Shown here: piece after piece, positions 51,970 to 63,725 of the stretch
Position numbering within the stretch: the stretch's first letter is position 1
Layout: each line of letters opens with the position of its first letter
From: Septoria linicola
Lineage: Eukaryota; Ascomycota; Dothideomycetes; Mycosphaerellales; Mycosphaerellaceae
Reading direction: 5' to 3'
Length of the DNA stretch: 64,000 bases
Assembly (NCBI GenBank): GCA_024114885.1
Contig: CP099426.1
Location: 682,001-746,000, forward strand
Made by a program: the position numbers and the translations under genes
The notes under the pieces: model-generated
The model's database searches: none
What the model saw: the letters and a program-made list of their open reading frames with translations, nothing else
What the model was told of the DNA's origin: nothing

Positions 51970-53445
51970 ATGATGGCAAATGCCAGCGCAAGTCCCGCGC
52001 CAACAAGACCCAAAGGCCTCTCACCAAGAATGGCAAATCTCCTCCACCGCGAACCGTCACAGCAAGAACTGGAAGCCGCACGACAGCTCGTAGAACACTC
52101 CCAAAGTGTCACGATGCAGGCCCCTGCACAAGATCCGCAATCCTCGCAAACAGCGTCGAACCAGAATCAAACATCAACATCCTTTCAGCATGGCTACCGC
52201 GAGGCGAGTGAGTACCCTTCATCCACCCAAGGCTCGCCTGTGGTGTCTCTGGCAAGCGCTCCGATCATGCAGCCATCGCGAACGTCGCCTTCTGCTATGA
52301 GCAACATGAGCACACCAGGTGGCCAAATGTGCAGGTATGTACGCCCGAAAGCATGCTTCGTAGTTTCTGTCTGACATCCTCTCAGCAACTGTGGTACCAC
52401 GAAAACACCTCTTTGGAGGCGATCGCCGGCTGGTGCAGTGATATGCAATGCATGCGGTCTGTACTACAAAGCACGAAACCAAATGCGACCGGTAGGGCTG
52501 AAGCGTGGTGCCGCGACTGCGGCGCAACCATCTGATGGCTCAACTAATGAACGAGGAACGTCGCCTTCCTCTATCCAAAGTGGCGCGACATATGTGTCGG
52601 CTGATCAGAGCGTGCATGGAACGTGTCCAGGCGGTGGTCGTTGTAATGGCACTGGAGGTCAGGAAGCATGTGCTGGGTGTCCAGCCTACAACAATCGAGT
52701 GTCGAAGACGGCTCAGGTCGCGCTACGGCAGTCAAGTGCAGAGCGTGGCGAAGGCTCGACGGCACCGTCTGGCTCCCAGCACATGCACACTGTCGTGCAG
52801 AACTATGTGTCGCCCTCGCAGCAGTCTCAACAGGCCAGCGTGGTCGTTGCGTGTCAAAACTGCGGAACCACGATCACACCACTCTGGAGAAGGGACGAAC
52901 AAGGGCACACGATATGCAATGCCTGTGGACTGTACCACAAGCTCCATGGATCCCATCGACCAGTACAAATGAAGAAGGCCGAAATCAAGCGACGGAAACG
53001 AGTCGTCCCGGCTGCAGTCAATCAGCAATTACAGGGTAGCTCTTTGCAGAACGACAACATGAGTGAAGTGTCCGCACCATCTGAAAGAGGTGGTCCATCG
53101 GTCCTCAACACTCCACTTCAGCAGCCAGAAGTAAGCCCTTTTATGCATACAACCTCTCATACACCAGGGCCTATACCTGTGGACTTTACAGATGCCTTCC
53201 GACAGAGGGACGACATTGGAGAAAGCAGAAAACGGACCTACTCTGCCACGCATGAAGAGCACTATCAGCAAGTACAGAACGTAGCGATGCACGAGAACAT
53301 CGACCCTGCTCTACCTCATCGAACTCCAGCAGCTGGTCAGTCGAAGGAGGACCGGAGGGCAGAGCTGCGCAGAGAAGCAGAGACGATGCGCGCTATGCTG
53401 GAAGCTAAGGAGCGCGAATTGGCAGAATTGGGCGAGGAAGGGTAA
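51970..53445 (+). CDS. sreA: Iron-responsive GATA repressor, SreA/Sre1/Urbs1 type
   Basis: Members repress siderophore synthesis and iron uptake when iron is plentiful. Two exons (51970-52334 and 52386-53445) give 474 residues. There are two GATA zinc fingers, each C-x2-C-x17-C-x2-C: one at residues 121-145 (NCGTTKTPLWRR ... CNACGLYYK) and one at 278-302 (NCGTTITPLWRR ... CNACGLYHK). Between them is the diagnostic Cys-rich motif C-x5-C-x8-C-x2-C at residues 202-220 (CPGGGRC ... CAGC), which senses iron in this family. A basic stretch (KKAEIKRRKRV) follows finger 2, and a C-terminal coiled coil (RRAELRREAETMRAMLEAKE) ends the protein. The intron splits the first finger. The ATG at 51970 is followed by a second ATG at 51973. 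Promoter GATA sites suggest self-regulation. Confidence 0.93.
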
Positions 53446-53692
53446 CAAGGAGTTTTGACTCGGCTAGAGAGAAGGGGTACTGAAGTACGCCATATCACGA
53501 CTCAGTATTTCGACTTGCCTCGTGGCATCAATGTCTGGTTAGAGACTATTCCAGCTCTATATTTCGGCTGGTCAACACTCGAAATGAGGATGACATATCA
53601 ATTGCCTTGATTCATGATCTTCGTGTCTATCATGCGCAGCATCTAACACCGGACAACAAGTCTGCAGAACATGACCATCATCACCTAATACC

Positions 53693-54751
53693 TCAGAACC
53701 AGATCTTGATAAGTTCCTCGCTCACGGCACTAGGCAACAACACGCCCGACTCGGTAATAATCCCACTAATCAACCCCGGCGGCGTATAATCCACCGCCTC
53801 CTGCGGATTCCAACTCTTCTCCCTCTTCAACTCCCCACTATCCGCCATCGGCTCCTCATGCGCCCTCACGGACTTTGTAGCACCTTCCGACCCACTCCGG
53901 AAATCCACCACGTGCTGCTCAATCCCCAGATCCTGCTGCCCCAGCGGATATAGTCTCACGAATTTATGCGATTCGGATACGACGTAGAAGGGTTTACCTG
54001 CGGCTTTGGCGAGCATGCCCATTTGGTAAGTTCCCATGCGACTGATGATTCCGCCATTTTCGACTACACCCTCCGCCCCGACGAAGCACGCTGTGACTTG
54101 GTCGAGAGCATACGCGACTGCTGTAGGAGGGATAGTCGCGACGGGGATATCTCGTTCGCGCAGAGCGGCGATGTTCTCTGCTGATTCGGAACTGTACGCG
54201 TCGTCGCTGCTGTGGGAGACGACGTAGATGACTCGGAAGCGGATGGAGCCTCGACTGGACGAGGAGGAGTTGTTGGAAGTTTCGGCTGCGGAGCGGAGGA
54301 GGGCGCCGACGACGCGGGAGCCGCCGTTGGTGAGGACGGTGTTGCCGTCGCGGATGAAGTGGCGGCCGAAAGAGGCAATGGTTTCGCGGGCGGCTTTGGC
54401 GCGCTCGACGAACAGTTTGCCGTTTTGCACGAGGTGCGTGCGGACTTCGTCGAAGCTGCCGGCGCCGTGGCCTGTGGAGGTGGGGCGTTGGAGGTTGGCG
54501 ATGAGGTATTGCTGGAAGAGGTCGGTGCCGGCGGAGAGGGAGATGGAGTTGGGGATTGAGGCTTTGAGTTGGGCCGTGAGGGTTTGGATGAGATCAAGGG
54601 TTTCCGAGACGGTGGTCGAAGGAGTGTTGGCCAGGCCTGAGATGAGCGATTCAATGGCTGCTACGGGCATCGTGAGGTCCGGGTCTTCGCTGAGCAGCCG
54701 GTGGTATGTCGCCACAATGTCAAAGGGCTCGACATCTCGTGGAGATGGCAT
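53693..54751 (-). CDS. gcn3: Translation initiation factor eIF2B, alpha subunit
   Basis: This is the regulatory subunit of the guanine-nucleotide exchange factor for eIF2, needed for the response to eIF2 phosphorylation. The single exon encodes 352 residues. After an N-terminal helical region (FDIVATYHRLLSEDPDLTMPVAAIESLI) comes the NagB/RPIA-like domain with NTVLTNGGSRVVGALL and IPPTAVAYALDQV. The family core VGAEGVVENGGIISRMGTYQ follows, and then KPFYVVSESHKFVRLYPLGQ. It ends ELIKIWF with PPGLISGIITESGVL, all typical of eIF2B alpha rather than beta or delta. A Ser-rich insert (SNNSSSSSRGS) and an Arg/Ser/Glu insert before the C-terminus are the only extensions. The SreA gene converges on it from the left with 247 bases between stops. 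Confidence 0.93.
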   Translation of the reverse strand: MPSPRDVEPFDIVATYHRLLSEDPDLTMPVAAIESLISGLANTPSTTVSETLDLIQTLTAQLKASIPNSISLSAGTDLFQQYLIANLQRPTSTGHGAGSFDEVRTHLVQNGKLFVERAKAARETIASFGRHFIRDGNTVLTNGGSRVVGALLRSAAETSNNSSSSSRGSIRFRVIYVVSHSSDDAYSSESAENIAALRERDIPVATIPPTAVAYALDQVTACFVGAEGVVENGGIISRMGTYQMGMLAKAAGKPFYVVSESHKFVRLYPLGQQDLGIEQHVVDFRSGSEGATKSVRAHEEPMADSGELKREKSWNPQEAVDYTPPGLISGIITESGVLLPSAVSEELIKIWF

Positions 54752-55738
54752 CTTGGGTCGTGTATGAGCAGCAGACGCTGCTGTAGTGCGAGTGTTGTTC
54801 TACATTGTTTCGTGGTTGGACTTGCTCACATGTGAATATGCGTCAGAAGCAGAGCGCGAAGGACGGGATCGTCCGTGGAGCTAACTTAGTGCCATTTGGG
54901 CCTAAGTTAGACGGAATACTGCTGCCTCTCGCTCGACTTTTCCAGTCCACGAGAATCTCCGAGCCACTGACATCTGTAAGGACGGGCGCGACACTTGGCA
55001 TTTCATTGTACCAGAAAAGTCATCGGCGGCAAGTACAATAAATCCGATTACTTTTGTTCAGAACGGCATGCTAACGATGTACAATTCGAGGGAAATACTG
55101 AGTTGAATGAGCGACGTCGACAGGATGGCTGATTGTAGTAGATTGCGTTAGCATTTGCGTCAGTATTCGGCATATCTATTGCACAAGCCATATATTGCAT
55201 GTGATTACTACTAGATCCTGCTCACTGCGCAAGAGTCTCGTTGCCACGCACTACATGTTTTGCGCGAGCGTATTCTGAGCACGAACATGCAGGCGCCCTT
55301 CGCCCTTCCAAGCTCCGGTGTACTCAGCCTCCTTATGCTTGGCGCTTGCGAGGTCGATTGCACAGCCATATCAGAAGATGTGATCATGGACCTAGCGACA
55401 TGCGGGAAATTGAGAAGCGATAAGTCAGAGCTAGAGCTGCACCGAAATGTCGATGGCGAACACTTTGTGCATATTAGCCCTGTGGACGAGCTTCCTCGTA
55501 TCTGGTATTTTAGGTTTATGTCGATCACTCGAAGGATGCATAACTGCTGTGCATGCCGGCGTCTGTGTATCCCACATCAGCGCGTGACAGCAGAAGTGGT
55601 GAGCGTAAGAAGCATTCTGACCGCTATGCAAGCGCCAGCATGCGGCGCTTGAACCTAGGATGGCTGTGGTAGCCTCTTGGGTTGCATTGCAGGGAAGGTG
55701 TCGTCTGTTGTTCTTCGTTGCGTTGCAGATCCTCAGCT
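54752..55738. other. Intergenic region
   Basis: Nearly 1 kb with no supportable gene. A plus-strand frame of 130 codons (55260-55652) and its minus-strand shadow have no domain features. It contains the eIF2B alpha promoter and the 3' flank of the TAP-type peptidase, both minus-strand genes. Confidence 0.5.
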
Positions 55739-57702
55739 CTACATCATGAATTGGCTTGTACGTGGTTCGGACAATCTCTTAAGCGCTTTCCAGATATCCG
55801 CATGAGACGAATGAGTGAGGTTTCCTGTGTCAAGTGCTCTTGACGAATAGCCCACGAAAGGTCGATACTCTGGCTGACATACAGTGCCAGTGTCCGGCAG
55901 CTGTCCAGTCTGAAAGTACTCTCGCACTTTCGTTGCTGTGCATAAAGACGGGTTCGCGTGCGAGCAATGCCCTTCCGAGCCATGCTGTAGAACTGTTGAG
56001 CCTGGAAAGAGACCAGCCACTTTTCGAGCATTGCCGAGGGGAGTAACAGTGTCGTGCGTGTTGCCAATGATCAACAACGGATGCGATGTCTTGCCTGCAA
56101 TTGGTCCCTTGTACTGCCAGACAGGTTCGTCAACCATACCTACGCAGGACATTCGATGGCGCGCCCAGCTCGCAGCTAGCCATTTGCTTTGTGCCGTGAG
56201 CTCTGTGTAGTATGCCTGGAAATCAGCTATGGTCAGGTTCCTGTTACCACTGCTTGCGCTATCCATGCATTCGATGACGGGCGTCGAGGTAAGCAGGCCG
56301 AAAGCGTGCTCTGGAAAGCAACCATTTTGAGATCGCTCTTTGTCAGCACAAATCGCGAGTGACGCTGTGCTCTCCATCTGGGCAGCCTTCTGTAATGCGA
56401 TTCGCGAAGCATTACCCTGCTTGAGCTCAGCCAAGAGCTCGAAGAATCCTTCTGCACGAGCAAATGGCGCGTGCATTGCTCCCATAGCCTGGAGATAGAC
56501 ATCTGTATATGACACAATTTGAGGAGGCGCCAAATCTCTGCTGAACGCCGCCATTGGATGCTCCTGGAAGCTGAGCACCAGATTGCTGACCTCGCGTTCA
56601 ATGTCCGCAGCAGAGTTTCCCGCATACATTGAGCACTTGCTAGGACCTGCTTCGAAGCAGAGCTCGCAGAATACTCGCATGATCTGATCTGAGTCTTGCA
56701 GATTCGCGAGCCACTTGCCATTGTAGTAGTCGTGAGGGTCCAGCACTCCATCAATAACCATACGTCCAACTCGGTCCGGATGCATGGTGGCAAAGGTCTG
56801 CCCGAGGAGTGTCCCATAGCTGACTCCCCAGTACTGAAGCCTTTCTTCACCAGGTCTGTACTTGGAATATATGGGTTTTGAGCTGTCATTGGCCGAGTTG
56901 GCATGACTCTCCTTTAGGATGACTTGATGGTGGCTATCAGCCGCGACCTGCTGCAGCTTGTGTGCTTCACCTTCCCGCCACTTGCCATGCTTTTCAACGA
57001 TGACAAGCACGTCTTCCACAACTTGCGCAGTATTGGTGTAGCGGTTGATACTCTGTTCAGTGGTAGCTGCACAACTGTGACCGAGCGCCCGAGTGCGAGC
57101 AAACTCAAGTCCAATAGAGGCATCGCTTTCCCACATCAGCGCGTAGTCTGTGTAGCCTAGTAGCCATAGCTGTTGCTTGAAGGCATCGGGAAAGCAATGA
57201 AGATGTGGTGTTGTGTACTTGACTCCTCTAGGATCGAAGCCAATAATGTCGAAGTACTTATCCCGAGAGTCAACTTCGGACAACTTCCCACCAACAACGG
57301 GTGGCGATGCCGCATCAACGATGACCTGGATAGCGCGCCCGCGATCAATGACCTCGTCTATACCACTCTCTCCCGGGCCACCAGGATTGATAATGATTGC
57401 ACCTCCGTAGCGCGGGTCAGTGACTGGGACCTTGGCTGGTAGCCGTGCAACCGCGATGGCGACGCGGCCAGCATTATTACTGTCATTCCAATCCAATGGG
57501 ACATCGAGTCGAGCGCATTCCAGCCCATCATAACAGGATGTATACTTCAATTCGCTGCTAGCAGTAATCTGCTACTATCAGCGGGTGCCGTGGACGAAGA
57601 CTTGCAAAATTTCTCACCTACAGAACTCCAGTCAACCTCGCTGGCTGCCCATGCTGTGCGAGCCACAACGCATGTAGCGACAAACGAGGCTACGGAGTAC
57701 AT
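55739..57702 (-). CDS. Secreted TAP-type serine peptidase (alpha/beta hydrolase)
   Basis: This relative of bacterial tripeptidyl aminopeptidases would cleave peptides outside the cell. Exon 1 (57702-57622) encodes a signal peptide (MYSVASFVATCVVARTAWA) and ASEVDWSS. The intron (57569-57621) joins it to ITASSELKYTSCYDGLECARLDVPLDW, which reproduces the family N-terminus. The main exon (57568-55739) continues to give 636 residues. The oxyanion region is INPGGPGESG. The nucleophile is Ser in GVSYG (about residue 278), and the acid and base are in NTHDTVTP (about 533) and EGHCSH (about 555). The C-terminal part corresponds to the TAP C-terminal domain. An insert before the nucleophile (KESHANSANDSSKPIYSKY) is unusual in composition but keeps the frame. 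The start ATG is immediately before the signal peptide. Confidence 0.85.
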
Positions 57703-58090
57703 GGAGATGGCACGCTGACAGGATACCGGAATGTGGTCAGACACAAGGTCGAGAATCAGGCGAAGTAGATTGCTAGGTGAGAGCTGAGGAAGTAGGTAGT
57801 GCAACGACACGAGTCAAGCTCGCCAAGCCGACTCTATTGCATGAATCAGATCAAATATCTCCTTTCTCTTGCTAAGGAGCCCATCATCATCGCCTGAGCT
57901 TCACCCAATTCATCGATAAGACGTTACAACAGCAGCAGATCTGCAATGCCGCACGCATCCAATCATCCGACAAGTCCCTACATACGCCGAAACCAGCGGA
58001 GGACCTCGACAATCTTTCCCGAGCTGCTGATTACGCCCGTCAGCTGAATATGCTAAAAACAACTTGATTTGATGTCTTTTGAAACGAGAA
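57703..58090. other. Intergenic region between two minus-strand hydrolase genes
   Basis: This 388-base stretch is the promoter of the TAP-type peptidase and the 3' flank of the esterase. I see no gene. Confidence 0.5.
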
Positions 58091-59276
58091 TCATGCACAT
58101 AAGGTCCATCCAAGCAGAGGATCCATTCTGATTGGCCAGAATGTGCCATTCAGCGCTTGAGCAGCATCGAGCATGAGCTCTCGCCCCTTCGCCAGCACTC
58201 CATTCAACGCCAGGATCGAGTGCGTCGAGCCTTGATACACCTTGACAGTAGTCTGCACTCTTGATGCTCGAAGTTGGCTTGAGAAAGCAAGCGCCTCAGT
58301 GGCCAATAGGTCGTGTTCAGCAACAGCTAACCATGTTGGAGGGCACTTGGACAGGAGCTTGCTGGGCGCCAGATTCGGTGATATCTGCCAGTCCTCCCTC
58401 TCTGGATACTTCATATCTTGGCCATGCCCATTGGGTAGGTACATGCTTCGATACCACAACATTCGCGATGGCGTTAGCCAAGGTGCGTTCAGGTTGTACC
58501 AGCCATTGCCCGGTGTAGCAGTGTTGTCAATCACTGGAACGATCAGCATCATCAATACTGGCTTGAATGACGGAAATAAGCAAGCAGCTTCGAGCACTAG
58601 AACAGCGGCCAGATTGCCACCTCTATGTGCTGTCAGCTAGCGATCTAGACGGAGAAGTGGTCATCCACTTACGCTGAATTCCCTCCAATGGCGACCCTTT
58701 CGAGGTCTACATTGTAGTACTTTGGCGCTTCTTTGAAAAGCCACTGTAGCGCTTCTATCGCATCCTCCGCGGCCGCTGGATATGGATGCTCTGGCGCAAG
58801 GCGGTACTCCACGCTGACCACTATGCATTGAGATGCTTGGTGAGATCAGCAAGCTGAACTTGGTGGTCGGTGGGTTACTCACATTGGCATATATACGTCA
58901 GGAAGTCGTTGCCGCTTTCTAGATTCCCAGTCACCCAACCCCCTCCATGTAGCCAGTAAAGCACGGGATACTTTGCGACCTTTTGGCTTGACTCCGGAAC
59001 AAACACGCGCACGCGACAGTTCTCGAGCTGCACGTCCCGAATCGATCCGACCCTTAAAGGCATCGAGCCTCCCGAGAGCGTAGGTAATTGGGATCTGGTT
59101 GTTGCATCCCATTGCATTTGTTCGTCTGGAACCAAATACTGAACGCGACTGTCATGAAACGCAACATACTCTGGATCTAACAATGGTCTTAGACTGGGGT
59201 GCAACGGCTGATAGATGGGAGAGTGCTGCGCTGGAGGAGTACTAATGAACGCGACAGGTCGTTGCCATTGGTCCAT
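58091..59276 (-). CDS. HSL-family esterase/lipase (alpha/beta hydrolase 3)
   Basis: Members hydrolyse short-chain esters in the cytosol. Three exons (59276-58883, 58820-58673, 58622-58091) encode 357 residues. The oxyanion-hole motif HGGGW is at residues 110-114, the nucleophile is Ser180 within GGNSAGGN, the acid is Asp285 (AEHDLLATE), and the base is His315 (STHSIL). This is the hormone-sensitive-lipase arrangement. The second intron splits the nucleophile motif just after the serine codon, and splicing restores NSAGGNL. The join at exon 1/2 recovers SVEYRLAPEHPYPAA, another family block. The first ATG in a sensible frame is 59276 (MDQWQRPVAF); frames upstream lack support. It could act on xenobiotics or polyketide esters, but the substrate cannot be deduced. 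It lies between the TAP peptidase and the permease. Confidence 0.85.
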
Positions 59277-60100
59277 CGTGGTAAGATCTGGTTCAAACAA
59301 GCATGCGCACCGGATCGATCTCCCGCAAAGTATCCTTCCTTCTGACTCGAAGCAGATCTTTGGAGGAGTCCTCTCGCTCTTCGCTGCGGGCTGACTCCGG
59401 GATGTCGGTAGCACAAGCGATCGCTGAGGCGATTGCCGATGCTGACCGGCGTACGATCGGTCCGGCGGACGTGGGGCCACATATCTTACCCTCGCAACAG
59501 CATGCAAGTCGAGTCATCTGGCCACGATCGCAATCACCAACACCCCTACAGGCCGGCCACACAGGCGTATTAGAAGAGGTTTCCACGGTGGCTTCGATCG
59601 CGACGGATATTCTCGGCCCATCTTTTGCCAAACGTACGATAACAGGTGGTGCTTCTGGGACAAGCTCTCGAGTGTGCCAGCATGGTCCCTAGCCGAACGA
59701 TCGTGTACAAAGGGCCAAATTCATCACCCTTAGAAGACCTTGATCATTGAAATGGGTACCCGAATTTTATGGCTACAAAAGAAGCAGGTGTCGAATTGAA
59801 TTATCGCCAAGTCAACGACAGGCAAGCACAAGTGAAACTCATGTCGAAAGCCTCAAGGCATTTCATAAACAATCGTGCACAACGACGAAACATACCTCCA
59901 TATAGAAGGAAGTTGAACCACCGAGTCTAGACTCACGTGGTGCGGCCCGCTACTCGGCACGCGAAGCCGGCACCAGAAAGTCTCTTCAATGGCTCATAGG
60001 GCATTGCCACTTGAGAAGTGTATTTCAACATGGCCCACCATAAATTCAGATCGACTTCGTTTGACAACGTTAAGTTGAAGACCGCGGCTGTTTATACTGG
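59277..60100. other. Divergent promoter region
   Basis: These 824 bases separate the esterase (minus) from the permease (plus). A plus frame of 130 codons at 59303-59692 and its antisense frames contain no domain I can name. AT-rich sequence at about 59690-60000 is probably the permease promoter. Confidence 0.45.
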
Positions 60101-61603
60101 ATGGAAAGGCTAACAATGGCCAACGATTACTACGAGAGTGATGTGGAACGGCATCAAACGTCTGCAGATAGCGACGTCTCTCGTCGGAAGAATAGCCACG
60201 AACCGCGATTCTGGCGCAATCTGATGTCGTGGGATGCGATTGAAGAGACTGGAGTCCAGCCCGTACCAGTTTGTGATCGAACAGAGACCAGGGTCATCGG
60301 AGTCTTCACACTATGGTTCACGCTGTCAACGAACTTGCTGCCTATCGTTACGGGCATGGTCGGGACCCTGAGCTTTGGGCTTCGTCTTCGGGATGCGTCC
60401 CTGGTCATTCTCTTCTTCAGCTTGTTGAGCACAACGCCTACAGCGTGGCTAGCAACACTTGGACCGGCGACTGGAATGCGGCAGATGATTCAAGCTCGGT
60501 ACAGCTTTGGATACTACCTTGTGTCTCTTCCAGTCCTGCTCAATTTGGCGACCTTGACTGGCTTCTGTGTCATCGATAGCGTAGTCGGTGGGCTAACACT
60601 TTCGTCGGTGAACAGTGGACAGCTGACACCTACCGCGGGCATTGTCATCATTGGACTGATCGGTTTGATCATCTCATTTTGTGGGTTCCGCGTTCTTCAT
60701 TACTTCGAGCGATATGCCTGGATTCCGGCTGTGCTTGCCATTGTGATTGCCACGGGCTATGGAGGGCGACATCTACAAAGTCAAGTGGTCGTAGAGACTA
60801 CAAGTGCCGCAGCAATTCTGTCATTCGGCGCGCTGGTCGCCGGCTTCCTTATTCCATGGGCAGCGCTGGCCTCTGACTTTGCGACGTATATGCCGCCCAG
60901 CACTCCGAAGTCCAAGACATTTGCATATACATATGCAGGCCTCTTCCTCCCCACGGTTCCACTCATGGTCCTGGGTGCGGCCATTGGTGGTGCTGTGCCA
61001 AATGTGCCCTCTTGGCAAGCAGGCTACGATCAAACATCGGTAGGAGGTGTTTTAGCTGCGATGCTGGAGCCTGCCGGCGGCTTTGGCAAGTTCCTCGTCG
61101 TTGTGCTCTCTCTCACGCTACTTGGCAATATCGCCGCGACCATGTACGCCATTACGCTGAATCTCCAGCTTCTAGTGCCTTGGCTTGTACGGGTTCCGCG
61201 AGCAGCTTTTGCCATTGTCATCACTGCGATCGTGATACCGGTCTCGGTGGAGGCAGCCAAAAGCTTTTTCGTCAACCTGGAGAATTTCATTGGTGTCATT
61301 GGTTACTGGTCAGCTGCTTTTGTGGCTGTGGTCGGTGTCGTATATGCCTGGTTCCGCCGATCGGACACCACAACTTATGATGCAGCTATCTGGGACTCAC
61401 CAAAAAGTCTGCCGCTTGGCCTTGCTGCTGTTGGTGCAGCCTTGTGTTCAATTACACTCATTGTGCCTTCCATGGCTCAGATCTGGTACACAGGACCAAT
61501 AGGTGCGATCACAGGTGACCTTGGCTTTGAGATGGCTTTTTTGGTCACTACTGTGCTCTATCTGCCCTTCCGCCATATCGAGAAGCACTTCACTGGGAGG
61601 TAG
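60101..61603 (+). CDS. Purine-cytosine permease (NCS1 family, Fcy2-like)
   Basis: The 500-residue single-exon protein should import purines or cytosine with protons across the plasma membrane. Hydrophobic spans fill nearly all of the chain (for example VIGVFTLWFTLSTNLLPIVTG, FGLRLRDASLVILFFSLLS and GVLAAMLEPAGG-flanked segments), consistent with about 12 membrane helices. Family landmarks include GMRQMIQARYSFGYYLVSLP in the third helix region and SSDFATYMPP-like text (ALASDFATYMPPSTPKS) between helices 6 and 7. The N-terminal cytoplasmic part holds WSWDAIEE-like elements (FWRNLMSWDAIEETGVQPV) common to Fcy proteins. A second ATG at 60116 is an equally possible start. Substrate choice among cytosine, adenine, guanine and hypoxanthine cannot be deduced. 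Confidence 0.88.
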   Translation: MERLTMANDYYESDVERHQTSADSDVSRRKNSHEPRFWRNLMSWDAIEETGVQPVPVCDRTETRVIGVFTLWFTLSTNLLPIVTGMVGTLSFGLRLRDASLVILFFSLLSTTPTAWLATLGPATGMRQMIQARYSFGYYLVSLPVLLNLATLTGFCVIDSVVGGLTLSSVNSGQLTPTAGIVIIGLIGLIISFCGFRVLHYFERYAWIPAVLAIVIATGYGGRHLQSQVVVETTSAAAILSFGALVAGFLIPWAALASDFATYMPPSTPKSKTFAYTYAGLFLPTVPLMVLGAAIGGAVPNVPSWQAGYDQTSVGGVLAAMLEPAGGFGKFLVVVLSLTLLGNIAATMYAITLNLQLLVPWLVRVPRAAFAIVITAIVIPVSVEAAKSFFVNLENFIGVIGYWSAAFVAVVGVVYAWFRRSDTTTYDAAIWDSPKSLPLGLAAVGAALCSITLIVPSMAQIWYTGPIGAITGDLGFEMAFLVTTVLYLPFRHIEKHFTGR

Positions 61604-61759
61604 ACGCTTGTCACAACAGATCAGTAAAGCAGCCCTCGTGTTGTGCGAGATCACCGGTTGTAGCTTCCGAGATAGCTCGTGATGCTGGATGTACTACTGT
61701 CGCTGCGAAAGAGTAATGCGCATTGGAGAAATGCGTACCATTATCGAGTCGCATGACCT

Positions 61760-63158
61760 CTATTTGGAAGGTATTGTCCCTTCCAGCTCAACTGGCTTGA
61801 CCCCAGCATCTGGCGGAAGCTCGAATCGAGCGACATCCTTGCCGCCATCTAGCTCTGGGCGTCGCCAGTCCTCCGGCAGCTCTGATATTGCTGTATCTGG
61901 TGCTTCTGTGGATGCCGATTGTGGCTCAACTCCATCACCACCATACATCGGTACTGCATCGTAGCCTGCTTTCCTGTTGTCGAGGCTCTGCTCAGCGGCC
62001 GCGTTTCTGCTCTTTCGCTTCCTCAGGAGGAACCATGTGACGAAACCAGCGACTAACGCTACTGCTGCCAATACCCCGATCACGATGCCTGCAATAGCTC
62101 CGCCACTCGGGCCACCTCCATCGTTGCCAACGGGCGTTGCTTCGGGTAGCGCGACAGCCTCTCTGCTACTTTCTGTGATATTGAGTGGCCGGCCGCACCT
62201 CATTTGCGATACGGAGTACGTGATTGTGCTTGATCGTGCTGCATTGGCAATGGGCATCCAGATCAGTGCGATCGGAGTCACGCCTGTGACAGCGGCATCA
62301 TAATTGACGTCGCTATAGTCCTGGCTGTTGGACATAATGGAGTGGTAATCGATGTTGTTGGTCGCATTGGTGACGCAGCCAGAATCGCCGTAGAGAAGAG
62401 AGGCGTTGTATCCGGTCAAAGCTATACGCTGTCAGCAGGCATGCGTTATCTATACGGAGTTCTGCAAGAGTGCTCACCTGTCGGAACGATCCATGTCGTG
62501 TTTTGTTGCCAATACTTGGAGCATGACTTCGGCGGATTGTCGTTCAACATTTGTGCAATGTCCGGACAGACTTGATAGATCGAGTCAACTGTGAGATTCG
62601 AGGTGGAGCCAACAGTAGGATTAAGCGTCAGTTGCAGGGCATAGTCTTCCGCGGCGGAATTCACATCGCTCACGCAGGTCTCATCGAACATCTTGTAGCA
62701 GGAGCCGTTATCAGATTGACCTCTTCGTATGGTGTTCTCTGGAATGAGCGAGAGCGCCATGCCACAGACATCGTAGCGCAAACTGAAGTCATCAGAATAG
62801 TCTGCTCCATTGCTGCACGAACATTAGCTTGGCCATGACGTTCGGTGCGTCTTGCAGCTTACACTCTGAGCCAGGTCGACAAGAAAAGCCTGGATGTGTT
62901 TCGTTCCTCTGTAAGTGTGACAGCAAGATCGAGTGGTAGTGTTCGTCCGGATGTGTTGTTTGGCTGTGCCGTTTGAGACCCTTGGTTTACGTCTGGCTGA
63001 TATGTGTATATCCCGGTCGCGTTCGCTTCGGCGAAAGTGCCATTGCAGATCGAATTCTTACCAAACGCGCCCTGCAGACTCTGTGAGGTAACCTTGGCGG
63101 ACCATTGAAGTGCCAGAAGCACGATGGGAGTGCAGACATGATTCGCGAAGGACGACAA
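61760..63158 (-). CDS. Type I membrane glycoprotein, start unresolved
   Basis: Three exons are supported: up to 62863, 62812-62478, and 62421-61760. Joins give TWLRVNGADYSDDFSL and TWIVPTALTGYNASLLYG. The ectodomain is rich in Asn-x-Ser/Thr sites and cysteines. A Gly-rich stretch and a membrane span (GGAIAGIVIGVLAAVALVAGFVTWF, shown here only as landmarks AIAGIVIGVL and FVTWFLL) follow, and then a basic stop-transfer (RKRKSR) and a cytosolic tail ending GTIPSK. A signal-peptide-like segment (VCTPIVLLALQWSAKVTSQ) precedes the ectodomain, but no ATG occurs in that frame between it and an in-frame stop. The start given (63158) is only the limit of useful open frame. Either an unrecognised first exon or a small sequence error is likely. 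I do not recognise the family; a cell-surface role is inferred. Confidence 0.62.
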
Positions 63159-63725
63159 ACAAGCTGGGATGCCTGGAGGAGGATGTGTGCTGCATAAAGA
63201 CTGGTACTAGAGGCGCCGATAGTGCATTTCCCTCATTTCGCTGGCAATGAAGGTATGGCGCCAGATCCTCCAAGGCGTAGGAGGCGTCACCACCGAGGTG
63301 CTCACACGCTATGAAGTCAATCTAGCGTGCTGTAGCACACATTCGACTCGTGCGTTCGCGAGATTCCGGTGAAAGAATGAATGATGTGGAATCGACACCA
63401 TGCTTGTGAAAAGCCTTCCAGCTCGCTCACTCCTCCAATTCACTCCATACGTGTTGCCAGTACGTTTCCCTAACGTGCTCGTTCTCATACGCAGAGTGTG
63501 GTCTGGTGTTAGGCGTCCAGCGCGATCTACACTAGAAGCGCCACGAGAGTTTGCTAACCGAAAATAGTCAAAGGTCTGCAAGACAGGCTTAGCGTCTGAT
63601 GTTCGCATTGCATATAACCATCCTCAATTGCAGGGCCCAGTGGTGGCATACGTGGGATACGAACAAGTAGGCTATCAACAACATCGTCGAGCAGTGGAAG
63701 TTATGGCAACCGGCAGCATGAAAAT
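63159..63725. other. Intergenic region
   Basis: No gene is supported. It probably contains the promoter and missing first exon of the membrane glycoprotein gene and the 3' end of the gene at the right edge. Confidence 0.45.

Noticed and set aside
59303..59692. 130-codon plus-strand frame between the esterase and the permease
   Set aside because: It lies in a divergent promoter region and antisense frames are also open; nothing marks it as a real gene.
55739..61603. Metabolic gene cluster of peptidase, esterase and permease
   Set aside because: No backbone synthase or cluster regulator is present, and the functions do not form a pathway.
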